Source: Nitrobacter sp. Nb-311A (lineage in GTDB: Bacteria > Pseudomonadota > Alphaproteobacteria > Rhizobiales > Xanthobacteraceae). Taken from it: 64,000 nt of DNA. Below, piece by piece: positions 21,084 to 29,502 of this stretch. A model generated the notes under the pieces. The model made no database searches, was not told where the DNA came from, and worked only from the letters and a program-made list of their open reading frames with translations. Positions within the stretch are counted from its first letter, which is position 1. Every line of letters begins with the position of its first letter. The DNA lies in the NCBI RefSeq assembly GCF_000152905.1, contig NZ_CH672416.1:93398-157397 (forward strand), given 5' to 3'. The position numbers and the translations under genes are program-made.

Positions 21084-22061
21084 ATGCTCGACATCCTGAT
21101 CGAGAAATTTCACGATCCACAGTTTATGACGATGGTTCTTGCGGCGATTGCCGCCAGCGCGACCGTCTACACGTTGATAACGCCTTTTTTTGCGGCGGAT
21201 GGTCTTACCAAGCGAATGAAGGCCGTCGCCAGCGAGAGGGAGCGCATTCGCCAGCGCGAGCGCGAGCGGCTCTCGAAATCCGAAAAGGTCTCTCTTCGGC
21301 AGGCGCCGAAGCAGTTTGTCTCGAAGATCGTGGAGGATCTCAATCTTGGAAAGTGGGTGGCACAGGAGGCCGCCCGCGAGAAGCTCGTCATGGCGGGATA
21401 TCGCGGTCAGGCCCCTTACGTCACTTTCCTGTTCTTCCGCATGGTGACCCCGATCGTCATGCTGATTGGAGCGATCGCCTATGTTTTTCTGCTATCGCAC
21501 ACGCAGCAACCCACCCATGTCAAGATCGGCATCTGCATCGGTGCGACATTCTTCGGCCTGCAGGCGCCGATGCTGTTTCTGAAGAACGCCATTACGAAGC
21601 GCCAGCTCTCGATCAAACGGGCTTTTCCGGACGCGCTCGACCTGCTGCTGATCTGCCTTGAATCCGGCATGTCCATCGAAGTCGCCTTCCGCAAGGTCAG
21701 CACGGAGATCGGCAACCAGTCGGTCGCGCTGGCGGAGGAGTTTACTCTGACCACGGCGGAACTGTCATACCTTCAGGACCGCAAAATCGCCTATGAAAAT
21801 CTGGCGAACCGCACCGGTGTGGAAGGTGTGAAATCCGTATGTCTCGCGCTCCAGCAGTCAGAGCGCTACGGCACCCCGCTCGCGCAAAGCCTTCGCGTGA
21901 TGGCGCAGGAAAATCGTGACATGCGCATGACCGAAGCCGAGAAGAAGGCAGCCGCTCTGCCGCCCAAGCTGACGGTCCCGATGATCGTGTTCTTCCTGCC
22001 CGTTCTATTCGTGGTCATTCTCGGACCGACCGGAATCAAGATCGCCGCGCAAATGCACTGA
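21084..22061 (+). CDS. tadC: Pilus platform protein TadC
   Basis: Second inner-membrane platform protein, partner of TadB. The product has 325 residues; a basic cytoplasmic stretch (about 45-95) follows the first helix. The T2SF domain (about 180-300) reads FPDALDLLLICLESGMSIE and later QQSERYGTPLAQSLRVMAQE. It is followed by a dispersed repeat and by tadD on the other strand. Confidence 0.95.
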   Translation: MLDILIEKFHDPQFMTMVLAAIAASATVYTLITPFFAADGLTKRMKAVASERERIRQRERERLSKSEKVSLRQAPKQFVSKIVEDLNLGKWVAQEAAREKLVMAGYRGQAPYVTFLFFRMVTPIVMLIGAIAYVFLLSHTQQPTHVKIGICIGATFFGLQAPMLFLKNAITKRQLSIKRAFPDALDLLLICLESGMSIEVAFRKVSTEIGNQSVALAEEFTLTTAELSYLQDRKIAYENLANRTGVEGVKSVCLALQQSERYGTPLAQSLRVMAQENRDMRMTEAEKKAAALPPKLTVPMIVFFLPVLFVVILGPTGIKIAAQMH

Positions 22062-22083
22062 GACTTGCAAATCGGCGGCTTAT

Positions 22084-22170
22084 TGCGCTTTCGGGCAAGG
22101 CATGTCCTCAGGCTTGACCCGAGGATGGAGTCCGGGTTCGCGTGCAGAGAACGCGTCACATCAAAATCAT
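22084..22170 (+). repeat. Dispersed repeat, family 1, copy A (tadC-tadD gap)
   Basis: Contains the core CATGTCCTCAGGCTTGACCC, then GAGGATGGAGTCCGG, GTTCGCGTGCAGAG and AACGCGTCA. Related copies lie at 23221-23308 (opposite strand) and 33597-33680 (same strand). The core CCTCAGGCTTGACCCGAGG is itself an imperfect palindrome. I recognise it as a common intergenic repeat in Bradyrhizobiaceae. Confidence 0.8.
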
Positions 22171-22204
22171 CGAGCCTCGCTTCTGATTCCGTTGGAAGCG
22201 AAGT

Positions 22205-23053
22205 CTATGAGACCGATCCGTCCAGCCGCGGATGGCTTTCCGCCCGTGACCTGCGGGAGTCCTGACCGACAACGTCAGCCGCACCGGCCCGCACGCTGGC
22301 GCCGCGCCCGAGCATCTGCTTCAGATAGGCCACGTTCGCCGCGGCTTCGTCGACGGGCAGATCAGCCTTCACAATACCTTCAGCTTCGTCGAACCGCCCC
22401 TGCAATCCAACGACCAGCGCCAAATTCTGCCGGATCCGGCTATCAACCGGAGCACCGGCGTAAGCGCGACGCAACGTCTCCTCCGCTTTCGGCAGCTCCT
22501 TGGTCAGGATATAGGACATGCCGAGATTGGACAGCACCGAGGGCTCGTCGGGCCTGATCCTGAGCGCGCTCGCGTAATAGCGGCGCGCATCCTCGTGACG
22601 GCCGAGCTTGTCGAGCGTAGTCCCCTGGACGGAAAGAATCCGCCAGTCCGGATTTGCCGGTGTATGCGCCCGGCTGAGAACATCGAAGGCCTGTTGCGAC
22701 TGCCCGTTATCAGCCAATGCCCGGCCCCAGCCGGCAAGCACCGCCTTGTTGCCCGGATTCAGGATCGCGGCGCGTTCCAGCACCGCAACCGCCTGCGCGC
22801 GCTGCCCGATGGCGCGCAATGCCTGTCCGTATTTCAACCCCGCCTCGGCATCCTTGGGATTGGCGCGAAACCGCTCGCCATAAACTTCGACGGCGCGATG
22901 AGGATCGGCTCCTGAATGCTTTTCGGCTCTGGCGCCGAGCGAGCCGGTGACATCGGACATGCCGGCGGTCTGGCAGCCCGCGAGGCCGGCCGCCAACATT
23001 GCCGTTATGGTTGTGGAGGCGAAAAGCCTTGCAAGACACGACTGCTGACGCAT
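22205..23053 (-). CDS. tadD: TPR lipoprotein TadD
   Basis: Outer-membrane pilotin-like lipoprotein of the tad pilus. The product has 282 residues, with a signal peptide ending in a lipobox (MLAAGLAGCQT, Cys about 27). Tetratricopeptide repeats run from about residue 55 to 220 (YGQALRAIGQRAQAVAVLER, AGWGRALADNGQSQQAFDVL, YYASALRIRPDEPSVLSNLG). It is on the opposite strand to cpaB-tadC and sits between inverted copies of a dispersed repeat. The ATG at 23053 is preferred; a TTG at 23071 is also in frame. Confidence 0.92.
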   Translation of the reverse strand: MRQQSCLARLFASTTITAMLAAGLAGCQTAGMSDVTGSLGARAEKHSGADPHRAVEVYGERFRANPKDAEAGLKYGQALRAIGQRAQAVAVLERAAILNPGNKAVLAGWGRALADNGQSQQAFDVLSRAHTPANPDWRILSVQGTTLDKLGRHEDARRYYASALRIRPDEPSVLSNLGMSYILTKELPKAEETLRRAYAGAPVDSRIRQNLALVVGLQGRFDEAEGIVKADLPVDEAAANVAYLKQMLGRGASVRAGAADVVGQDSRRSRAESHPRLDGSVS

Positions 23054-23117
23054 GGCACTTTTCACTCGCAATTGCTGGCCGATCGAAAGTCGGCGGCTTC
23101 AGCAATAGACTGTTAAC

Positions 23118-23133
23118 CCTAACGTCTGGTTAA
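23118..23133 (-). promoter_or_regulatory. CtrA-like box upstream of tadD
   Basis: Read on the minus strand, TTAA-CCAGACG-TTAGG differs from the consensus TTAA-N7-TTAAC at two bases (one within the TTAA half-site). It lies 64 bp before the tadD ATG. An additional TTAAC overlaps on the same strand. Together with the box upstream of cpaB it hints at common control. Confidence 0.3.
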
Positions 23134-23220
23134 CTACTCCGACGGGTACCGGCGCCGCTTCCGATTAAGCGCTCTCTCATTTGAGTCTTTCACTGCTTCA
23201 CGAAAACGGTGAAAAACTCT

Positions 23221-23308
23221 AGCCTTTGATTCGATGCGTTTTCCGCACGCGAACCGGACTCCATCATCGGGTCAGACCCGAGGACATGCTTCGCTCGAAA
23301 GCGCTATA
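23221..23308 (-). repeat. Dispersed repeat, family 1, copy B (upstream of the aminopeptidase)
   Basis: The reverse complement reads GCGAAGCATGTCCTCGGGTC, then TGACCCGATGATGGAGTCCGG, GTTCGCGTGCGG and AAAACGCATCG, clearly matching copies A and C. It ends 20 bp before the aminopeptidase start codon, so it occupies that gene's leader or promoter region. Confidence 0.8.
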
Positions 23309-23328
23309 ACGGACAGAGGTCACTCACC

Positions 23329-24711
23329 ATGCATCCCGCGTTTGCGACCTCGTCAGCCGAGGAGGCTGTTCCGATCACCTTTGTCTCCAGGACAGCTTGG
23401 GAAGCGGCCAGCGCGATGCCCGACGGTCCTGCTCGCCGGTTTGCCGAGACGAGCGGCTTTCTGGCCAAGTCGGGGCAATATCTCGCGCTGCCTGCGGACA
23501 ACGGCGACATCTCACACGTTCTCTTCGGACTTGGCGAGGAATCAGACCAAACGCGCGATCCGTTCCTCGCCGGAAAGCTGCCGGGGCTATTGCCGCCAGG
23601 AACCTTCCGTTTTGCCAATGCGCCGCACGATATCCATCTCGCAACGCTGGCGTTCGCGCTCGGCAACTATCGCTTCGATCGATACCGCAAGGCCGACGCA
23701 CCCAAAGCGCGTCTGGTGCCGCCCGATGGCGTCGACATCGCGGCAATCTCGAGGACGGCCGAGGCGGTATCGCTTGCACGCGACCTGATCAATACGCCCG
23801 CCAACGACATGGGACCGGAGGAGCTTGCGGCCGCCGCCCAGAATCTCGCGCGGCGTTTCGATGCGGAATTCAGCTGCGTCGTCGGCGACGATCTAAGGCA
23901 ACGGAATTTTCCGCTGATCCATGCGGTCGGCATGGCCTCGCCGCGCGCGCCGCGCCTGATCGATTTCACCTGGGGTGATCCCACCCATCCGAAGGTCACG
24001 CTGGTCGGTAAAGGCGTCTGCTTCGACACTGGCGGCGTCGATCTCAAAACGGCCAGCGGCATGCAGATCATGAAGAAGGACATGGGCGGCGCGGCCAATG
24101 TGCTGGCGCTGGCGCTGACGGTGATGGATGCGAAGCTGAAAGTGCGGTTGCGCGTGCTGATCCCGGCGGTCGAGAACGCCGTGGCCGGCAACGCGTTTCG
24201 GCCGCTCGACATCTTTCCGTCGCGCAAGGGCTTGAGCGTGGAGATCGGCAACACCGATGCCGAGGGCCGGCTGGTCCTCGCCGACGCGCTGGCGTTGGCG
24301 GACGAGGAGAAGCCCGATCTTCTGATCGATCTAGGGACCCTCACCGGCGCGGCGCGCGTGGCGCTGGGGCCGGATGTTCCGCCATTCTATACGGGCGACG
24401 AAAAGCTCGCGCTCGATGTCGCGCGCTGCGCACAGGCCGAAAACGATCCGCTGTGGCGGCTGCCGCTATGGCCTGCCTACGATAGATGGCTCGATTCCAA
24501 GGTCGCCGACATCAACAATGCGCCATCGGGCGGCTTTGCCGGCTCGATCGTTTGCGCGCTGTTCCTGCAACGCTTCGTCGCGGCGACGAAGAGCTGGCTT
24601 CATGTCGATATCTACGGCTGGACGCCGTCGGCCAAGCCGGCGCGGCCCGAGGGCGGCGAATGCCAGGCCGCGCGCGCCCTCTTCAGACTATTGAGCGAAC
24701 GCTATGGATGA
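23329..24711 (+). CDS. M17 leucyl aminopeptidase family protein
   Basis: Cytosolic di-metal aminopeptidase that trims N-terminal residues of peptides. The product has 460 residues. Metal and catalytic residues are visible in LVGKGVCFDTGGVDLK (Lys and Asp, about 224-240), MKKDMGGAANVL (Asp) and NTDAEGRLVLADAL (Asp, Glu and Arg, about 306-320). It overlaps the next gene by 8 bp, tying it to a murein-type hydrolase; a role in peptide or muropeptide salvage is inference. Confidence 0.95.
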   Translation: MHPAFATSSAEEAVPITFVSRTAWEAASAMPDGPARRFAETSGFLAKSGQYLALPADNGDISHVLFGLGEESDQTRDPFLAGKLPGLLPPGTFRFANAPHDIHLATLAFALGNYRFDRYRKADAPKARLVPPDGVDIAAISRTAEAVSLARDLINTPANDMGPEELAAAAQNLARRFDAEFSCVVGDDLRQRNFPLIHAVGMASPRAPRLIDFTWGDPTHPKVTLVGKGVCFDTGGVDLKTASGMQIMKKDMGGAANVLALALTVMDAKLKVRLRVLIPAVENAVAGNAFRPLDIFPSRKGLSVEIGNTDAEGRLVLADALALADEEKPDLLIDLGTLTGAARVALGPDVPPFYTGDEKLALDVARCAQAENDPLWRLPLWPAYDRWLDSKVADINNAPSGGFAGSIVCALFLQRFVAATKSWLHVDIYGWTPSAKPARPEGGECQAARALFRLLSERYG

Positions 24712-25546
24712 TCCGCGCCTGACGCCGGCACGGCCGGAGATTGCCGCCCGCCACCTCGAAGGCAGGGTCAGGGCGAAGCGATTCGTTGACGGGGAGGAAT
24801 GGGAGGTTGTCGAAGCGGTGGCGCCCCTGCAGCGCGAGCCTGCACCGGATGCGATGCTCCAGACCCAGGCGCTGCGCGGCGAGCGGGTCACGATCTACGA
24901 CCACAGCGCTGAAGGCTGGGCCTGGGGCCAGTTGAACGACGACGGCTATGTGGGCTGGCTCCCGGACCGCGCGCTCGCCAAGCCTGGCGCGGCGCAGACG
25001 CACAAGGTCGTCACCTTGCGGACGTTTGCGTTTCCCGGACCGTCGATCAAGCTGCCGCCGACCGAGACGCTGTCGCTCGGCGTCCGGCTGACCGTCCAGC
25101 GCCATGACAGCGGCTTCGCCGTCACTGATGATCGTCTGTACATCCCCGCCAACCATGCCGCCCCGCTCGATCATGCCGCCGCCGATTTCGTCACGGTCGC
25201 CGAAATGTTTGTCGGAACGCCGTATCTGTGGGGCGGCAAGACCAGCCTCGGCATCGACTGTTCCGGCCTTGTGCAGATCGCGCTCAACGCATCCGGCATC
25301 GCTTGTCCGCGCGACAGCGACATGCAGGAAGCAGCGCTGGGCCGCACGCTGTCTCCGCAGGAGGCGCAACAGCCGCGGCGCGGTGATCTGATGTTCTGGA
25401 AAGGACACGTCGCCATCGTCCGGAACGCGACCACGCTGGTCCACGCCAACGCCTATCACATGGCGACGGCGATCGAAGGCATTCACGACGCGATCACCCG
25501 CATCAAGATGGCGGGAAACGACTTAACCAGCATAAAGCGGATGTAA
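24704..25546 (+). CDS. SH3-NlpC/P60 cysteine hydrolase
   Basis: Cysteine peptidase of the NlpC/P60 clan, usually cleaving gamma-D-Glu-diaminopimelate bonds in peptidoglycan peptides. The product has 280 residues: SH3b-like region (about 50-150, GERVTIYDHSAEGWAWGQL) and NlpC/P60 domain (about 160-275), with catalytic Cys in GIDCSGLVQ (about 186), His in KGHVAIV (about 234) and a third polar residue in LVHANAYH. No signal peptide is visible, so a cytoplasmic role in recycling is possible. Translationally coupled to the aminopeptidase. Confidence 0.92.
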   Translation: MDDPRLTPARPEIAARHLEGRVRAKRFVDGEEWEVVEAVAPLQREPAPDAMLQTQALRGERVTIYDHSAEGWAWGQLNDDGYVGWLPDRALAKPGAAQTHKVVTLRTFAFPGPSIKLPPTETLSLGVRLTVQRHDSGFAVTDDRLYIPANHAAPLDHAAADFVTVAEMFVGTPYLWGGKTSLGIDCSGLVQIALNASGIACPRDSDMQEAALGRTLSPQEAQQPRRGDLMFWKGHVAIVRNATTLVHANAYHMATAIEGIHDAITRIKMAGNDLTSIKRM

Positions 25547-25571
25547 CAGCAGTTGTGTCCCGGACGAGGTC

Positions 25572-27203
25572 TCAGGCTTCCGCGCCGTTCGCGGTCTCCA
25601 GCCGGAAGGCCGCGGCGAACAGCGCGCGGGTGTAATCCGATTTCGGATTCTTGAACAACTCCGACGCCGGTCCTTCCTCGACCACCTTGCCCTGGCGCAT
25701 CACGATGAGGTGGCTGGCAAGAGAGGCGACCACGCGCAAGTCGTGGGAAATGAACATGTAGGTCAGGTCGCGCTTGCGCTGCAACTCACGCAGGAGATCG
25801 ACCATCTGCGCCTGAAACAGCATGTCGAGCGCGCTGGTCGGCTCGTCCAGGACGACGAAATTCGGCTCCAGCACCACGGCGCGCGCGATGCTGATACGCT
25901 GGCGCTGGCCGCCGGAGAATTCGTGCGGATAGCGGAAGCGCGTCGCCGGATCGAGCCCGACATCGGTCAGCGCCTTGACCACCCGGGTCTCTCGTTCCGC
26001 GTCGGATAGCTGTCTCTGATGCACGCTCAAGCCTTCAGCGACGATGTCGCCGACCGACATCCGCGGACTCAAGGCCCCGAACGGGTCCTGAAACACGATC
26101 TGCATGTCGCGGCGGAACGGCCGCATCTGCTTGAAACGCAGTCCCTGGATGTTCTTGCCGAGGAAAACGATCGGGCCATCCGAAGAGATCAGCCGCAGGA
26201 GCGCCAGCCCGAGCGTGGTCTTGCCCGATCCGGATTCGCCGACGACGCCGAGCGTCTCGCCCTTACGGACCTTCAGAGTCACGCCGTCCACCGCCTTGAT
26301 GTAGCCAACCGCTTTGCGCAAGAGCCCGCGCCGGATCGGAAACCAGACCTTGAGCTCGTCGGCCGCGATCACGACGGGCGATTCCGGGCGCGGCGGCGCC
26401 GGGTCTGGCTTCGGCTCCGCGGCCAGCAGTTCGCGCGTATAGGGATGCCGCGGCGATTCAAAAACCTCCTCGACCGGTCCCTGCTCGACGATCTTGCCGC
26501 CGTTCATGACGCAAACGCGGTCGGCGATGCGGCGGACAATGCCGAGATCGTGCGTGATGAACAAAAGACTCATGCCGAGCCGGGCACGGATATCCGCCAA
26601 CAGGGCCAGGATCTGCGCCTGCACCGTGACGTCGAGCGCGGTAGTCGGCTCGTCCGCGATGAGAAGATCGGGTTCGTTGGCGAGCGCCATCGCGATCATC
26701 ACGCGCTGGCGCTGACCGCCCGATAACTGGTGCGGATAGCTGGCAAGGCGGGTTTCCGGCTCGGGAATACCGACCTGCGTCAGCAATTCCAGCGTCCGCT
26801 GCCGCGCCGCCGCGCCGCGAACCCCGCCGTGGAGCAGTAATATCTCGCCGATCTGCGCTTCGATGGTGTGCAGCGGATTGAGCGAGGTCATCGGCTCCTG
26901 GAAAATGATCGAGATGTCATTGCCGCGAATGCTCCTGATGTCGCGCTCGGCTAGGCTCAGCAACTCGCGCCCCTTGAAGCGGACGTTGCCGCTAGGGTGC
27001 GATGCGGCCGGATAGGGCAACAGCTTCAGAATCGAGAGTGCGCTGACGGATTTCCCGGAACCGGATTCGCCGACCAGCGCCACACACTCGCCACGCTTGA
27101 TGTCGAACGAAATGCGATCGACGGCGACCGACTGTCCGCTGCCATGATGAAACGCAACGGACAGGTCGCGAACGTCGAGCAGCGGCTGATTGATGGCGTC
27201 CAT
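25572..27203 (-). CDS. yejF: ABC transporter, fused double ATPase (YejF type)
   Basis: Energises a peptide/microcin C/muropeptide-type importer at the cytoplasmic face. The product has 543 residues with two ABC domains. The first (about 10-265) has [27 protein letters not shown] and [12 protein letters not shown]. The second (about 285-530) has [30 protein letters not shown] and [12 protein letters not shown]. It is the last gene of the five-gene yej run on the minus strand. Confidence 0.95.
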   Translation of the reverse strand: MDAINQPLLDVRDLSVAFHHGSGQSVAVDRISFDIKRGECVALVGESGSGKSVSALSILKLLPYPAASHPSGNVRFKGRELLSLAERDIRSIRGNDISIIFQEPMTSLNPLHTIEAQIGEILLLHGGVRGAAARQRTLELLTQVGIPEPETRLASYPHQLSGGQRQRVMIAMALANEPDLLIADEPTTALDVTVQAQILALLADIRARLGMSLLFITHDLGIVRRIADRVCVMNGGKIVEQGPVEEVFESPRHPYTRELLAAEPKPDPAPPRPESPVVIAADELKVWFPIRRGLLRKAVGYIKAVDGVTLKVRKGETLGVVGESGSGKTTLGLALLRLISSDGPIVFLGKNIQGLRFKQMRPFRRDMQIVFQDPFGALSPRMSVGDIVAEGLSVHQRQLSDAERETRVVKALTDVGLDPATRFRYPHEFSGGQRQRISIARAVVLEPNFVVLDEPTSALDMLFQAQMVDLLRELQRKRDLTYMFISHDLRVVASLASHLIVMRQGKVVEEGPASELFKNPKSDYTRALFAAAFRLETANGAEA

Positions 27204-27211
27204 CCGGGATC

Positions 27212-28390
27212 TTACCTGAACGTCTTGCGCGGATCGAAAGCGTCACGCACGGCTTCGCCGATGAAGATCAAAAGCGACAGCATGATCGCGAGCGAGAAAA
27301 ATCCGGTGAAGCCGAGCCATGGCGCCTGCACGTTGGCCTTGCCCTGCGCCAGCATTTCGCCCAGCGACGGCGAACCAGGCGGCAGTCCGAAGCCAAGAAA
27401 ATCGAGCGCGGTCAGGGTCATCACCGACGACGACACGATAAACGGCAGGAACGTCATGGTCGCGACCATGGCGTTCGGCAGAAGATGGCGGAACATGATG
27501 GTCGCGTTCGACACGCCGAGCGCCCGCGCCGCCGTGATGTATTCGAAGTTGCGGCCACGCAGGAATTCGGCGCGCACCAGACCGACCAGCGACACCCACG
27601 AGAACAGCAGCAGGATTCCGAGCAGCACGAAGAAGCCCGGCACCAGGATCGACGACAGGATCAGGAGCAGATAGAGCGACGGAATCGCGGTCCAGACTTC
27701 GATGAAGCGCTGAAAGCCGAGATCGATCCAACCGCCGAAATAGCCCTGTACGCCGCCGGCCGCGATCCCGATGATCGACGAGACGATGGTCAGGCAAAGT
27801 CCGAACAGCACCGAAATCCGGAATCCGTAGATCAGCCGCGCCACCACGTCGCGGCCCTGATCGTCGGTCCCGAGCCAGTTGTACTCAAGGTCGCGGCAGC
27901 CTGTGAGATGCTTCCGCTGCACCACATCCTTGCATTCCGCCTCGGTCAGCAGCCAGGTCGGTTTCGAGGGCGCAGGCGTCGGCAGATCGAGGTTGTGGGT
28001 GTCGTAGGAATAGCGGATCGGCGGCCAGATGACGGTGCCGCCCTTGTCCGCGATCAGCTTCTGAAGATACGGATCGCGATAATCGGCAGCTGTTTCGAAG
28101 TCGCCTCCGAACGCGGTTTCCGGATAGGTCACGAACGCCGGAAAATAGAAATGTCCGTCGACGCGGATCAGGAAAGGCCGGTCGTTGGCGATCAATTCCG
28201 CGAACAACGAGACGACGAACAGGATCAGGAATATCCAGAGCGACCAGTAACCGCGCCGGTTGGATTTGAAGTTCTGCCAGCGCCGGCGATTGAGCGGCGA
28301 CAAGCGCAACGGATGACGTCCCGGAAGCACCGCTTCACCGAGCGGCGCCGCGACATCGGCCTCGACAGGCTTTGGCAACGTCACCGCCAT
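27212..28390 (-). CDS. yejE: ABC transporter permease (YejE type)
   Basis: Membrane permease of the oligopeptide-type importer. The product has 392 residues: a cytoplasmic N-terminus, one helix (about 42-60), a large periplasmic loop (about 65-170) characteristic of YejE, then the DppC-like core with the EAA motif region (EFLRGRNFEYITAARALG). The chosen ATG overlaps the yejB stop (TGATG). An upstream in-frame start at 28432 would run deep into yejB. Confidence 0.94.
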   Translation of the reverse strand: MAVTLPKPVEADVAAPLGEAVLPGRHPLRLSPLNRRRWQNFKSNRRGYWSLWIFLILFVVSLFAELIANDRPFLIRVDGHFYFPAFVTYPETAFGGDFETAADYRDPYLQKLIADKGGTVIWPPIRYSYDTHNLDLPTPAPSKPTWLLTEAECKDVVQRKHLTGCRDLEYNWLGTDDQGRDVVARLIYGFRISVLFGLCLTIVSSIIGIAAGGVQGYFGGWIDLGFQRFIEVWTAIPSLYLLLILSSILVPGFFVLLGILLLFSWVSLVGLVRAEFLRGRNFEYITAARALGVSNATIMFRHLLPNAMVATMTFLPFIVSSSVMTLTALDFLGFGLPPGSPSLGEMLAQGKANVQAPWLGFTGFFSLAIMLSLLIFIGEAVRDAFDPRKTFR

Positions 28391-29499
28391 CAGACCTCCC
28401 GCGCCTCGAAGTCGATTCGCGGGTCGATCCACATGTACGTCAGGTCGGAAATCAGGTTCACCACAAGCCCGACCAGCGAAAAGATGAACAACGTTCCAAA
28501 CACAACCGGATAGTCGCGATTGAGCACGCTCTCAAAACCGAGCAGCCCGAGCCCATCGAGCGAGAAGATGGTTTCGATCAGAAGCGAACCTGAAAAGAAA
28601 GCGTGGACGAACGCGCCTGGAAATCCAGCGATGACGATCAGCATGGCGTTGCGGAATATGTGATTGTAAAGCACCTGTCGCTCGCTGCAACCCTTTGCAC
28701 GCGCCGTCATCACGTACTGTTTGCGGATCTCGTCGAGAAACGAATTCTTGGTCAGCAATGTCATGGTGGCGAAGGCGCCGAGCGCCATCGAGATGATGGG
28801 CAGCGTCAGATGCCAGAAATAGTCGACGATTTTCCAGTACCAGGGAAACTGGCTCCAACCGTCCGACGTCAATCCGCGCAAGGGAAAGATGCTGAAGAAC
28901 GATCCGCCGGCGAACAGGATAATGAGCAGGATCGCAAACAGAAAGCCGGGTATCGCAAAGCCGACAATAATCACCGCCGAGGTCCAGGTATCAAACCGCG
29001 ATCCGTCCCTGACCGCTTTGCGGATTCCGAGCGGGATCGAAATCAGGTAGGTCAGAAGCGTCATCCAGATGCCGAGCGACATCGAGACCGGCAGCTTTTC
29101 CTTGATGAGCTGGATCACGGTGGTGTCGCGGAAGTAGCTCTTGCCGAAGTCGAAGCGGGAGAAATTCCACAGCATCAACAGAAAGCGTTCGGGCGCCGGC
29201 TTGTCAAAGCCGAACTGCTTTTCGAGGCTCTTGATGAAGGCGGGATCGAGCCCCTGAGCACCACGGTATTTCGAGTTGACGGCGTCGGACGACGCGCCAA
29301 CCCGGCCACGCGCGCCGAAGTCACCGCCGGACGAGCCGGAAATGCGCGACATCCCGCTGGTGTCCGAACCGCTCAATTGCGCGATCACCCGCTCGACCGG
29401 ACCGCCCGGCGCGAACTGCACCACGACGAACGACACGAACAGAATGCCCAGCAAAGTGGGAATCATCAGCAGAATGCGGCGGGCGATATAGGCGGCCAT
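28390..29499 (-). CDS. yejB: ABC transporter permease (YejB type)
   Basis: First permease of the importer, DppB-like. The product has 369 residues, starting MAAYIARRILLMIPTLLGIL. A ~70-residue insertion after the first helix (GSDTSGMSRISGSSGGD and beyond) is typical of YejB. The EAA region reads DEIRKQYVMTARAKGCSERQ. It starts 3 bp after the solute-binding protein stop and overlaps yejE by one base. Confidence 0.95.
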   Translation of the reverse strand: MAAYIARRILLMIPTLLGILFVSFVVVQFAPGGPVERVIAQLSGSDTSGMSRISGSSGGDFGARGRVGASSDAVNSKYRGAQGLDPAFIKSLEKQFGFDKPAPERFLLMLWNFSRFDFGKSYFRDTTVIQLIKEKLPVSMSLGIWMTLLTYLISIPLGIRKAVRDGSRFDTWTSAVIIVGFAIPGFLFAILLIILFAGGSFFSIFPLRGLTSDGWSQFPWYWKIVDYFWHLTLPIISMALGAFATMTLLTKNSFLDEIRKQYVMTARAKGCSERQVLYNHIFRNAMLIVIAGFPGAFVHAFFSGSLLIETIFSLDGLGLLGFESVLNRDYPVVFGTLFIFSLVGLVVNLISDLTYMWIDPRIDFEAREV

Positions 29500-29502
29500 G
29501 CT

